Assembly: GCF_029227915.1 (NCBI RefSeq)
Contig: NC_079887.1
Coordinates: forward strand, 23,619,650-23,683,649
From: Hydractinia symbiolongicarpus
Taxonomy: Eukaryota; Cnidaria; Hydrozoa; Anthoathecata; Hydractiniidae
Direction: 5' to 3'
Length of the DNA stretch: 64,000 nucleotides
Made by a program: the position numbers and the translations under genes. Below the pieces are notes generated by a model, which worked only from the letters and a program-made list of their open reading frames with translations, ran no database searches and had not been told where the DNA came from. The first letter of the stretch is position 1; each line of letters opens with the position of its first letter. Of the stretch, positions 41,789 through 53,517 are shown piece after piece.

Positions 41789-43388
41789 ATTTGCGTTTTA
41801 ATACAAGCTCACGAACTTGTAATAATTATGATGACATTGATCCTAAATTTACCGAACGATTTTTAAATTCTTTACATGTCGATGATTTAAATGGCGGCTC
41901 TAAAAATGTTGACGAAGGGTTTACGTTTTATTGTAAAGTTAAAGATCGTTTAGCAGAAGCAAGTTTTAATATGCGTAAATTTCAGTCCAATGCTCCAAAA
42001 CTTGAAGCTCTCGTTAACGAACGTTACAAAGGGCCTCTTGAGGTAAACCATGAAGGCAACACAACAAAAGTTTTGGGATTACAGTGGCTTAAAGATAGTG
42101 ATAAAATTGGGTTTAATTTTGAGGAGATAAAGCAGAAATTTCATGCGAAGCCCGATACAACGAAACGCAACGTATTACAAGCAATAGCGTCAATTTTTGA
42201 TCCACTTGGCTTGATAAATCCTATTATTGTTAAAATGAAAACCTTTTTTCAAGATTTATGTATTAAGAATGTAAAGTGGGATTCTCCTTTATCGGAAAAA
42301 CACTTAGAGATATGGTCAGGTATTGTGCAAGAGTTACACGAAGTCCCCTCTATTCATAATTGATAGAAATTATTGTTATAATGATGAGAACAATCCGTAT
42401 AAGTCTGTCCAATTACATGGTTTTAGTGACGCGTCTAAATCAGCATACGGATGTTGTGTTTATATTCGATTTGAAACAGAATCCGGTAAGATTAAAACTG
42501 CTTTGGTATCGAGTAAATCGCGTGTTGCTCCAATTAAGTCACAAACCATACCTCGCTTAGAATTATTGGGAGTTTTAATGTTAGCAAGACTGTTGGATAC
42601 AGTCTCCCGTGCTTTAAACAATGTTCATCCAATCGAACGTATATTTGCGTGGATTGATTCTAGTGTTGTGTATTCTTGGATTAAAAACAGTGATAAATTT
42701 ATAAACCTTTTGTACAAAATAGATTGACTGAGATAAGAAGATTATTTGATGTAAAATGCTTGAAATTAGTTGGCACTAATGATAATCCTGCCGATATTAG
42801 TTCCAGAGGTTCTTCGCCATTAAAGCTCTCCACTAGGAGTCTCTGGTTTGAGGGTCCAGGTTTTCTAACTTTACCAGAAAACGAGTGGCCGCGTCTGCAA
42901 GTTGGAGACAAGTTCTTGCCGGAGTCTTCCTGTGAAGAGAAACTTTCATTGAATGTTAATACAGAGTTTACGTGTTTAAAAAGTGACTCTGATGTAGTTA
43001 ATGATCCTTGTTTATCTGAGATCATTAAAGTTGATAATTATAATAGTTTTAAAAAATTGGTGCGCGTTACGGCGTATGTATTACGATTTATAAGAAGATG
43101 TAAAGAAGAAAAGAAGAGAAATGAAAAGAAGACTACTAACACATTATTACTAACAAAAAGGGAGTGGCCCGAAGATTTGTCGGTGGAAGAGATTAAGTTT
43201 GCGAATTCAAGTGGTTAAAACTGTTTCAGTGGAAGGTCCAGAATAACAAGAATTTTGAAGTAGAAAAAGTGAAACTTGGTCTTTTTAAGGATGACGATGG
43301 AGTTCTGCGATGTAAAGGTCGTGTACAAAATTCACCTTTACCATACGACACTCGGCATCCAGTGTTTTTACCTACACAATGTGAGCTT
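41789..43388 (+). pseudogene. BEL/Pao RT C-terminus, RNase H and start of integrase
   Basis: HVDDLNGG (the catalytic DD) near 41876 is followed by KVLGLQWLKDSDKIGF and IASIFDPLGLINPI. RNase H follows with GFSDASKSAYGCCVYI, IPRLELLGVLMLARLL and AWIDSSVVYSWI, then VGTNDNPADISSRG. Breaks: stop near 42361, frameshift near 42720 and stop near 43216. An integrase-zinc-region fragment (LFKDDDGVLRCKGRVQN, RHPVFLPTQCEL) runs into the Harbinger insertion. The order and motifs are typical for BEL/Pao and the domain is clearly inactive. Confidence 0.85.
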
Positions 43389-43524
43389 TGAGCTAACCAT
43401 AGTGCGCATGTTGTGTTAGCCGATTTCAATTTTTGAGCTACAAGTACCTGATATGTTCATCTCACGTTCACACAACAGCGCATCGTTAGCTCTTTTGTAG
43501 CCGAAACTAAAACGAGAAGGAGCT

Positions 43525-44727
43525 ATGAAAAAGAAAGAACGAAAAAAAGTCTTGTTGTTATTGTTACTTCGAAGAAGACGACGTAGCCTAGAAAGAAGAG
43601 CATTAACAAAATTGCAAAGAAGGAAAAGATTTTGGGTCAGAGAAATCTTTCTTAGAAGAAAAGAGCTTGGAGAATACCATCGTTTATTTCAAGAACTTAA
43701 AGTTTCCGACAGAGAGTATTTCTTTAGGTAAAATTATGTTCGCTGATCCTACAGTCAGTTGTATTTGCATATCACGATTAGGGTATCGGTGTTAATTTTA
43801 TTAAGGTACTTGCGCATGTCACTGGACTGATTCGAACATCTGTTGTCGTTGGTTGGTTCAGTAATTCAAAGACAAGACACTCATATGAGAGAATCGATAT
43901 CAGCGGAACAGCGGCTGGTCATTACCATAAGGTATCTATCAAGTGGTGATGCTCAGCAATCTTTATGCTATTCCTTCCGTATTGGCAAATCAACAATATC
44001 ATCAATTATTTTGGAAACGTGTATTGCAATCTACGAGCAGCTCAAAATCAAGTATTTGAACGCTCCAAATTCGCAGGAAGATTGGCTAAGAATTGCAGAT
44101 ACCTTTGAAGCGAATTGGAACATGCCACATGTAATAGGAGCAAAAGATGGGAAGCATATCAGGATCCAATGTCCAAAATTCACAGGCACACAATATTATA
44201 ACTATAAAGGTTTTTTTAGTTTAGTTTTAATGGCAGTTTGTGATTCAAATTATTGTTTCACAATGTATGATGTGGGACAATTTGGAAGCAACAATGAGAG
44301 TGGGGTACTGGCCAATTCAGCAATGGGAAAGGCATTGGAAGAAGATGCATTGAATGTTCCCAAGGGCACGATTATTAATCAAAACACCGGAGCAGTTCCT
44401 TTTTATCTTGTTGGAGATGAAATTTTTCCTCTTAAAACTTGGTTAATGAGACCCTACCCTGAATCTGTTCTTACCAGTGAAGAAAAGAGAATTTTTAATT
44501 ATCGGCTTTCCAGAGCAAGAAGGGTAATTGAGAACGCATTTGGCATCCTTAGCACCAGATGGAGAATCTTTCACAAGCCCATCAAAGCTACCGTTAAAAA
44601 TGTGGAAGATTACACTCTCGCTTGCCTCAGTCTTCATAACTATTTGAGACAAACCGAAAACGCTATGTATACTCCGCAGGGTTTCCTTGACTCTGAAAGC
44701 AAAGATGGTCAGATTAAGGAGGGATAG
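43525..44727 (+). pseudogene. Harbinger DDE transposase (two exons, one TGA)
   Basis: Exon 1 (43525 to about 43730) encodes RRKRFWVREIFLRRKELGEY and SDREYFFR, ending at a G|GTAAAA donor. Exon 2 from about 43805 continues YLRMSLD, then a TGA near 43829, then FEHLLSLVGSVIQ and an open frame to 44727. Catalytic acids: D in IGAKDGKHIRIQ, D in YDVGQFGSNNES and E in RRVIENAFGILSTRWR. The fold is DDE_Tnp_4. Apart from the TGA the protein is full length, so the copy decayed recently. Confidence 0.85.
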
Positions 44728-45009
44728 TGGAGGTTGATGAGAAAAAATCTTACAACGATGTTTCAAAACCTAAATCCGATTCGCGGGTCTAGATATAGTA
44801 AAGATGCCCTTCAAATGAGGAATACTATTACAGATTATGTTAATACTGCTGTTGGTGTCACCACTCTTTCGGTTTTTAGTTTTTATATATTATGAAAAAC
44901 GGTTATATATTACATGTACACTGTTTCATTTGATGCCTAGTGTAATATTTACAAGAAAAAATATCTTAATTATGCACCATTCGCGTGTAAAATCCATTCC
45001 CCGGTGTAC

Positions 45010-45983
45010 TCATTGCATCATTTTGGTTTGATGCAGTTGGTGTAACAATACTATTGTGAACTGGACTAAAATGTGCAATTTGGTATTTAAATAAAACTCC
45101 TTGAGTTTCGTGTTCACCAAAATATATTCCCGCTCCGAAAGCTTTCGCAAATCAGCCGCCAGTGACTTCACATACAAATCGATTGCATCCATCTCTTTTT
45201 CGGTGGAATCAGCCTTAATTGATTTACCCAAATCACGAATTAAATTGAGTTCCATGTCATCGAGGTATTCGTTTTTGTTTGTTCTTCTTCGTTTTGCAGC
45301 GTCCTTGTCATCTTTCGCTTGTCCGTTTGCAGGTCGACCTCTTTTTTTTAGAGTGCGCTGTTGTTGCTGTGGCACAGGTGAGGTTAAGGAACTTGTCCTA
45401 CTGAAGGTTTTAGATGCCCCATCGTCGTTATCGTCCTCATTTTCGGTGAGATCAACGGGCAACTCCGTGTCTTCATCTCCCTCTTCATCAGAACTATAAT
45501 CCGTATGAATGTTGCTTCTACCCTCACGGACGTATATGAAGTTATCTAGCCAGGAAAGATATTTGTACAACTCCAAAGCCTTTTCAGCTTTTTCACTCTC
45601 TTTGGTGGATGTGCCAGATTTTTTTGACTTCTTAAAATCATTCTTCTTTTTATTATACCTTTTTCGAAGCTTCTTAAAGGAGGTCTTGGCAGCATTCCCT
45701 AGGAGTAAAAATAATAATCTTTCGTAAATTTCCAGTATGCGTTTTTAACAAGAATACTTTAAAGCTGGTATGACTTGAAAAAACAGAAAATACACATTTC
45801 CAATTTGCACTTACCATTTTCAAGGAATTCGAGAGAATTAGCCACTTCTTCCCACGCATTTTTTACACAGTCTTTTTCTTTGTACCCCCTATCCGTTTTG
45901 TCAAAAAGACAGGGATAATCTTTCACCCTGAATGCTAACTTTTCTTCTTCTTCAAACGAAAGTTTTTTTATTTTGTCAGCCAT
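45010..45983 (-). CDS. MADF/Myb-SANT-like DNA-binding protein of the Harbinger element
   Basis: Two exons: 45983-45814 and 45698-45010, with a GTAAGT donor and a CCTAG acceptor. Exon 1 begins MADKIKKLSFEEEEKLAFRV with the MADF pattern KDYPCLFD...KNAWEEVA. Exon 2 has AAKTSFKKLRKRYNKKKNDF, an acidic Asp/Glu linker, a basic nuclear-localisation-like KDAAKRRRTNK and a C-terminal helical DLYVKSLAADLRKLSEREYI, as in BESS-like tails. In Harbinger elements this protein carries the transposase into the nucleus and onto the ends. The frame is intact. Confidence 0.8.
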
Positions 45984-46272
45984 TTTAGTTTTGAAATGAC
46001 CTTTTACAACGAAGCATACTACTATTTGTAAAAAAATAAATCGCTTTGAGCACGATTTATGTCGGCTTCCTTTGAAGATCGCTGAAAGTAAGCTTATCTC
46101 ACTGTTAGCCGAAAAAAAAATATCAAAAAATTTTGATTTCAAAAAATCGGCTAACGATGAGCTAACGAAGAGTTTAGCGAAGAGCTAAGCAGGTACTTTT
46201 ACGTTCACACTATGGGCTAAGGTCTTAGCGCATCATGCGCACTATGGTTAGCTCATCGTTAGCCCATAGTGA

Positions 46273-47463
46273 GAACTAAGCTTTATTGTTTCGGATTAAC
46301 ATCGTGCTGTTGGTCATAATGGACCACGTGACACTCTTTGTCACGTGCGTAAACAATTTTGGATACCGCGTCTCAGACAAGTTGTTAGAAATTTATTACG
46401 TAACTGTACATTGTGTAAAAGATTTGAAAGTAAAGCGTTTACTTACCCAAGTACTTCTGCGTTACCTGATTTTCGTTTGTCGTTGAACTTTGCCTTCACA
46501 AATATTGGAATCGATTATGCAGGTCCGTTGTATATACGAGATATTTATTCACGTTCTGATGTACATAAAGCGTGGATTTGTTTGATTACTTGTGCTAGCA
46601 GTAGAGCTGTTTATTTGGATATTAGTACTGATTTGTCTGCTTCAGCTTGTGCTAATGTTTTAAAACGTTTTGTAAATAAAAATGGAGCTCCGAAAGTTAT
46701 CAACTCAGACAATGGTTCTAACTTTATTAGTAAAGAAGTTCAACATTTTGCATCATCACATGGCATTAGGTGGTGTTTTAATATTGAAGCTGCCCCCTGG
46801 CAGGGTGGATATTTCGAAAGGCTAATTCAGTCTCTTAAACGTTGTTTGAAAAAAGTATTTTTTAAAACTTTAGTTGATTATGAAGAGATGTTGACTATTT
46901 TGTCAGCAATTGAACGCATACTTAATAACCGTCCTTTGACTTTTTTTTAAGACGATGTTAACGAAAGTCCATTAACTCCGAATCAATTAATATACGGAAA
47001 AAACGTTAGTATCGATTATGAAGAATACGATGGCGAAAAAAGTGACGAGTTGACAGTTCGCGCGAAGTACATAAAAACTGTGCTCGATCATTTTTGGAAA
47101 CGTTGGTTAAATGAATACGTTGTCGATTTACGCAAATTTCACAAACAGAAGAAGAAAAAGCTACAGTCCTCTTACGAAATTGAAGTAAACGATGTTGTTC
47201 TTATACACGATGATGTTAAAACTAGAGCAAAATGGAAGATAGGTCGAGTAACGGAATTGTTGAAAAGCAAGGACGCTCGTATACGTGCAGCAAAGGTATT
47301 AGTCGCAACTAACAACAATCGTAAAACGATAATTACACGCACTTTGAACAAACTTTATCCTGTTGAACAGTCTGATCGCGACTACGAGAATGACAAGGAA
47401 GATAACGACGAAATTAAAATTGACTTTATAAACGAAGATGACATCATCGTTTTTGGTGGGGAG
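46273..47463 (+). pseudogene. BEL/Pao integrase
   Basis: It resumes after the Harbinger element with HRAVGHNGPRDTL (one stop before it), an HHCC-type zinc region (RNCTLCKRFESKAFTYP) and the core LNFAFTNIGIDYAGPLYIRD (first D), VINSDNGSNFISKEV (second D) and APWQGGYFERLIQSLKR (E). A TAA at 46948-46950 cuts the frame. The rest (ESPLTPNQLIYGKN, VNDVVLIHDDVKTRAKWKIG) is the C-terminal domain of BEL integrases and reads to 47469. Confidence 0.85.
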
Positions 47464-47617
47464 TGTTAATTATTTATGTATTTTTAACACGTGACTCTTA
47501 AAGCCACGTGTGACGAATGTGATGTAGATGTATACTTTTTAGATGCTTCGGCAGTACAGAAAATATTTTGTTGATATAAGACACGTTTTCATGAGTTCCT
47601 TTTTACGAGATATTACA
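47464..47617 (+). repeat. BEL/Pao 3' LTR
   Basis: 154 bp, with about five differences from the 5' LTR. Followed by ATAAT and the rest of the interrupted host repeat. Confidence 0.85.
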
Positions 47618-48736
47618 ATAATTAAATCACTTTGAGTGAAAAAAACCCCAACAACTTTACAACACCTTATTTGATATTTTCAGCAACAACTATCTTCAAA
47701 AAATCAAGGAAAAAAAAATATTTGATAGAAGTATGTAAAACCGAAAAGAAAGGGATTATGATGTTTTCCATTAGAAATTTCATTTTCTTTATTTGAAAGC
47801 CATCTTTTATGTCCTTACTTTGGAGTTTTAAAGGCTGTGTGTCGTGTGAATCAAACTTTGAGAAAACATCATGCAAAATGCAATCTTAATAGCTGTTGTG
47901 TTACAGAACGTCTTATTTTTAAATAGTTTACAAAATCCAGAACAAGATGTTCAAGATGGTTCTACTACATAGCACCTTTTTGGAAAAGAAACATATTTGT
48001 TTACATTGTTACTTTCGTATTAAAAATGGAAATATTTGATATTTGTCTTTTTCTTCTTCTTTAAATCTTCTTTACATATGTGGGTTCAACAATATTGTTG
48101 GATCCACAAATTTAAAGAACCAAGCTTTCATTATCAGTTCTTTTCACAAGGAACGTCTTTTGTTTCGTCACCATAACGACAACAACTTGACAAGTATCAC
48201 GCGACAAATTAGTTTGGTTGCAATTTCATAAGTAATGATTAATTAACAGCTAAATATCTTCCTGAAATCTGCTCCAAAGAAATCATAAAAAGCAAAAGAC
48301 ATGGAAGATTTTGCGATTTTGTTGCGGTTTGTTTCATTCATTTAAACAAACTGTGTTTATTCTATCCTGTTTTAATGCCATTTTAATTCCTGGTTTAGTT
48401 CAACTCTTCTGGTGTCTAATATGCTGGTGACCAACATTTTGATTAATTATCAATCAATTATAATGGGCACCTACGCACTTTAGAGTGAATCACAAGATGC
48501 ATATCTCAAAAATTGTAAGAAGCAGAGTCATCCACCTCACCTAATGTTTAATTTTGCGCATTGTATTTTTTTAGGAAAGTAAAAACCAGAGTAATTTAAG
48601 AATCACTTGCGGCTTTAATTGTCTAATTGTCGCAAAAAAGTAAAATGACAGATTGGTAAATAAATTAATTAATAAATAAAAATGGTTTACTCGGTGATTT
48701 AGTGAGAGAAAAAATGATCAGTAAAGTTGTAACGCA
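47618..48736 (+). repeat. 1.3-kb repeat, copy 2, right fragment
   Basis: Continues 27936-28042 after the BEL insertion and matches 23050-24301. It ends at GTAAAGTTGTAA, after which the copies diverge (CGCACC here, the Penelope inverted arm in copy 1). It contains the palindromic GGGTTCAACAATATTGTTGG found in both copies. Confidence 0.75.
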
Positions 48737-49941
48737 CCAACAGTTAACAGCAAAGTGATTATTGTCAACTTAATTCCTTTTGGTGTGTTGTTTGAAGAAA
48801 TCCAGTAGTGACAGAATGAGAATGAAGCGCTGTCGATAAAAGGACGCAAAAGATAACATTGTTTGATGACCGTTCGTCCGTCAGCAATTGTTTTTCTGGT
48901 TTGTCATAAGGCAAGGTTGTAGGGCATACATATTTATCAAAGGTGTGTTAAATTTTCTGAAGCTTTCAGATTTTTTAAGCGGCAACATATAAAGTGATCG
49001 TAAGCTTTGCATGAACTAAAATTCTAAGCATACTGAAGACCATTGAATAGATCCTTAAACGCAATAAAGACGGTGAATACAAGAAAGATAAGCCTGTATT
49101 TTCCGTAGCTGGTAAACATGAAAAAATATATTACCGTTTTAGAATACCGTTTTGTCAGTATTCTCCTAATTTCCCATAATTGTATTATTATTATTATTAT
49201 TATTAAACAATATTTATACAGGATTTTTTACACTTCAGTAAAATGAACTACTGCTATCATCGTGTGTCCTGTCAGTAAAAAATATATAAAAGAAAGAAAA
49301 ATATAAGCAAAAACTATTATCTACTAAATATTTTTTTGTAAATATACGGTATGTTCTACCCTTTAAAAGTCAACCGATGTGCAAACCAATTGGTCCTTGC
49401 AGAGGGTGGTTCAAAACTCACATTACTAAAACTAAATTATTTCGGTACAAAGATTTAAACACTTTGGAATGTTTTATTTTTCCTCACAAAATTCAATACG
49501 TAATAATTTATTTAAGTTTGCACCAACTTTGCTAAACGAAGAAACAAAACATTTTCAGGCCGTTCTTCTGTTTGTTATATGGTAAACGGTTTGAGTTTTC
49601 AGCATATAACGCTTTTTAATATCTTATAAGCAACATGACGCTAAGGATAGATTACCGGGATGTAAAAAGAAATTGTTTTAAGTGGCACGACAAACTTATT
49701 GAGCAAGGAAACTCTTAATTTAGGATTCCAAATTATATAGCAAGAAAGCAACAGGTAAGCAACAGTCGAGCCTGTAAAATAATGAAATTGAAGCAACACT
49801 GAGCCTTAGCCAACATTTTGTATTGTATGAAAAAAGTGTACTTGCTAAAAAGAACTCCTCTTTCAGTAATATGTGTCGTGAAATAAAGCAAAAATGATTT
49901 TTCATGCTAAAAAGTAAGAGAATTGTCGGATCATAGTCGAT
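48737..49941. other. No gene seen
   Basis: AT-rich DNA with an ATT microsatellite near 49180-49205. It may include the 5' part of the following LINE, whose true start I could not define. Confidence 0.5.
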
Positions 49942-52364
49942 ATGGAAAACACGCCTTTACTGTCCCAGAAAAAAATAATTAAATTACTTGATAGCAAACA
50001 TTTTAAAGCAATATTATTATTGGTTGGTGTAATAATGGCGGCGACGGACGTGAAAACGGACAAGGAAAATATTTTTAACAAAATGCTTGAGGATATTAAT
50101 AAAGAGATGAATATTGAACATAATAATGTAACTGTTAAAAAAGGTGTATATAAAGAGCTCAATACAACTTTAAATGCAGAAGATTTTATCGATAAGCACT
50201 ATGAAAAAACTAGATACAGCGCACTGAGAGATTCTATCCTTGAAGACGTAAAAGGTGAGATAAACACTCTTATCTCAAATCAAATTTCAAAACTTGTCAA
50301 TAATTGTTCAGTTGCTCATAAGGATGACCAAACGGATAAACTGGAATCAAATTTATTAAAAGAAATTCAGTTTTTGCGACAAGAAATACAAAGTAAAAAC
50401 GAAATCATAAAAATTTTAGTTGAAAACTCAGTCGAGCATAACTATTCTACAAAATCGCTACAGCAAGAAAATTTTAATTCATTTCAAACAGTTAATAAAA
50501 AAAATAAAAATAGAAGCATAATCATTAGCAACAACAATGAAGCTGTTAGTCGCCATAACAACCAAAGCCTTGTTCATCGAAATCGATTTGAACATCTGTA
50601 TAATGAGAATAATGATCACTCTGAAATAACAGAAAGTTTTAGAGGTGATACTTATAATAATAATAACTTTATCTCCATAGTAATACGCTAGGTGTGTCTG
50701 TCTGTGTGTCTGTGACAGGCAGAGTGGATGTCTTCATTTTCCTTTGATGTTGCCGGAAAAAAATCTTTGATGTTGCCGAAAAAAAATATGTCTTCTTTGT
50801 CGTGAAAAGCCGCGAGTTTTGTGTGGTTTGTTAAATGAAGTTCTAGCACAAAGTAACGGAAATTGTGTTTGCAAAAAAGATGGCTGTCCTTTTTAAGCAT
50901 TTGTCTTCCCTTGCCTTCAAAATAAATCTTTACAAAAGCATTTAAAAAGGGGCATAGTATATAAATGAAGTATAGAAAGGTTTCTGTAAGGTTTGTTTAT
51001 GTTTTTTAAAGTTTTGAGGATCTTATTGATGCGAGACATGTTTGATAGCTAGCATCAACCACACCAACAACAACTAGCTAGGTAGCTAGGAATTTATAAA
51101 TATGTAGCCATGTTCTTTATACCTAGCTAAGTCTCCAGTTTATATTTAAGTGACCAGCTATTAGCTGCTGTAGCTACCTTATGTTAGCTTCAGTTTTATG
51201 TTGCTTTTTACATGTAAGCTAATCTTAGTGGTCTTTGCTAAGAATGTGACTGTAACTTATTTTAATTGACATTTTAAGCTTAAATTAACAAGCCACAACA
51301 ACTTTTAAAAAGTCGATTAACCGTTTAATTTTTACATTTTGTGCATATTTTTGCGGGAGAGGATGGTATGCAACCGAATAAATGATTTTTTAAAGTTTAA
51401 CTTTTTGTTTTTAGGTGTTTGTTTAAGTTTGGCTTTTTGATATTTTTCAGGCTGTATTGTTGTATAAGCATTTAGGGAAAAGACAATGTTTAAAATGCGT
51501 AAAGAACTTATTTCATAGATCTGTGCTTACTGTTGCAAGCCTTTCTTTTCGACACTTCAGATTAAAATATTGTAGGTTTTCAACATAATCACATAATAAG
51601 ATGTATACATATTTGAGATATGTGTTATTTCTGACATAATTTCAGTATATTGAATAAAAGGCATATTCATTATACTGAAATATTTGCTGATGTCATCAAA
51701 ATTCAAATGACAGAACCTTTCAATTGTTTTTCTGCCTAAGTGGATTTTTCCACGGCCTAATCGACTAGTACATAATAATGAAGACATAATTGTACATAAT
51801 AATAAAGAAAACATTCCAACAAAAAGGCAATCACTTAATAACGCTAATAACACTAAAAAAATTACATGTATACTAGGAGACAGTATAATAAAAGGCATCA
51901 ACGGTTACAAGATGACCAAATCCCTTGACTACAACCAAAACAAGAGAGTCATACTAAAATCCTTTCCTGGAGCTACGACAGAAGACATGTATGAATACGT
52001 CAAACCAACCATGAAGAAAAAGCCAGATAACATCATCCTTCATGTTGGCACAAATGATCTTTCTAGAAACGTAGCACCAGAGGTTATAGCTAACGATATA
52101 ATTAATTTAGCAACATCATTGATTCACTCGAATATGAACGTATCCGTATCTGGTCTGACTCCAAGAAATGACGATCAAGGTATTAGATGTGACGAACTCA
52201 ATGACCACCTATATAAAGGATGTGCTGAACGAAATATCGCATTCATAAATCACTATCAGCAGATGGATAGGAATCGTCACCTTAACAGAAGTAAACTACA
52301 TTTGAACCAATATGGATCGGTAACACTGGCTAATTCTTTTTTAAATTTTATTTCTAAGGATTGA
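49942..52364 (+). pseudogene. LINE ORF1 with SGNH/GDSL esterase domain, split by a Helitron
   Basis: The N-terminal part (49942-50671) is charged and helical (NLLKEIQFLRQEIQSKNEII). After the 1097-bp insertion the same frame goes on from T51769 without any base gained or lost. The C-terminal part has CILGDSIIKGIN (Ser block), ILHVGTNDL (Asn block) and SKLHLNQYG (His block), the esterase domain of CR1/L2-type ORF1 proteins, and ends at 52364. The domain is thought to act on lipids or RNA-protein particle formation in these LINEs; its exact role is unsettled. It is broken only by the Helitron. Confidence 0.85.
50672..51768 (+). mobile_element. Non-autonomous Helitron inserted in LINE ORF1
   Basis: Starts TCTCCATAGTAATACGC after A50671 and ends TAATCGACTAG before T51769. 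The near-terminal hairpin GTGGATTTTTCCAC is the same as in the tandem array at 8.46-8.93 kb, and the 5' TCTCYATARTAATA motif and following CTGTCTGT repeats also match, so this is the same family. No Rep/helicase coding was seen in 1097 bp. It inserted between A and T, with the host frame exactly preserved across it. Confidence 0.85.
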
Positions 52365-52376
52365 CTTGGTGTTTGT

Positions 52377-53517
52377 ATGAGCAATAGTATCCCCGCAAAA
52401 ATATCTAACAAAAAAGAAGCAACTCTTCCTAATGCAATTGCACCATTTAATATAAATAAAACTCTAGAAACGATAGAAAATGATATATCGTTCTTTTCCT
52501 GCTTAAAAAACTTACGTCTACAAAACTTAAATGGGATTATTCTTGGACAAATTAACATTAATTCCGTACGAAATAAATTCGACTGTCTAGTTGATTCCTA
52601 CCGCTCAATTTAAAATTGACGGTTACACAAAGCCTTTTCGTCTGGATCGTAATAGTAAAGGTGGAGGTATTCTCTTATATGTACGTCAAGATATTCCATC
52701 AAAACAGTTGCATCCAACTAGTACTAGTATGGACAATTTTGAAGGATTTTTTGTCGAACTAAACCTGCGAAAAAAAAATGGCTGCTCTGTTGGTCATACA
52801 ACCACCACAAAAATGCTATATCTGAACATCTAAAAAATATTGGTAACGGTCTTGATGTTTTGTCCGCAAAATATGACAACATATTACTATTAGGAGATTT
52901 TAATGCGGAAATTAACGAAAATAGCATGACAGAATTTGCTGAACTCTACAACCTTAAGTGCCTCGTGTAGGGCCCCACATGCTTTAAAAACCCTGATAAC
53001 CCATCGTGTATTGATCTTTTTCTCACAAATCGATATAACTATTTCCAAAACACCAGCACATTGGAAACAGGTCTCTCCGATTTCCATAAAATGGCCATCA
53101 CTGTAATGAAAATATATTTTCAGAAACAAAAATCTCATATCATCAAATATAGGAATTACAAAAACTTTTCAAATGAACGTTTTTGTTATGAGCTAACATG
53201 TCGACTTCAAAATATAGAAAAATCGAAAAAAAAGATAGATGATGAGTTAGAAAACTTTCATGAATGTGAAAAAATACAAAAAAAAATACGTAAGAGCAAA
53301 CCAATCACCGTTCATGAATAGGACCCTGCATAAGGCTGTTATGAAAAGAAGTAGGCTTAGAAATAAATACTTAAAAAATAGAACAGAAGAAAATAGATTA
53401 GCTTTTAATCAACAAAGAAATATTTGTGTCACACTATTTCGAAAAGAAAAATATGATTATTACAACAATCTAAATGTTAAAAAATTACCGATAATAAGAC
53501 ATTTTGGAAAACTATAA
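52377..53517 (+). pseudogene. LINE ORF2, APE-type endonuclease region (frameshifted)
   Basis: Pieces in several frames: IILGQININSVRNKFDCLVD (the N-rich start of APE domains), then a gap that removes part of the domain, FRLDRNSKGGGILLYVRQDI, ILLLGDFNAEI (catalytic GDFN), a TAG near 52968, then CIDLFLTNR and LSDFHKMAITV where SDH is normal. The order is that of CR1/L2 endonucleases. Deletion, frameshifts and a stop make it inactive. Confidence 0.75.

Larger units (their letters stand above)
43389..46272. mobile_element. PIF/Harbinger DNA transposon
   Basis: Left end TGAGCTAACCATAGTGCGCA is matched in inverted form near 46231-46252, and further subterminal pieces (TTAGCCGATT, GTACCTG) also pair. 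It carries the two genes typical of Harbinger elements: a DDE transposase on plus and a MADF/Myb-like DNA-binding protein on minus. The right end extends about 25 bases beyond the paired part (GTTAGCCCATAGTGAGAACT), so the left tip may be lost. The 3-bp target duplication expected for the family could not be settled. Confidence 0.8.
28043..47617 (+). mobile_element. BEL/Pao LTR retrotransposon with three nested insertions
   Basis: LTRs at 28043-28195 and 47464-47617 (TGTTAATTATTT...CA) are flanked by the 5-bp duplication ATAAT (28038-28042 and 47618-47622). The uninterrupted target exists in copy 1 of the host repeat. TGGTCCACCGAGCCGG directly after the 5' LTR fits a tRNA primer-binding site. 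Removing the insertions at 29083-38880, about 40568-41788 and about 43389-46272 leaves roughly 5.7 kb, normal for the family. The gag-protease-RT-RNase H-integrase order is preserved but broken by several small frame changes and stops. The LTRs differ at about five positions. Confidence 0.9.

Noticed and set aside
41700-41790. tRNA gene candidate on minus near a TTCGAATC string
   Set aside because: Only a box-B-like segment is present; no cloverleaf with acceptor, D and anticodon arms could be drawn.
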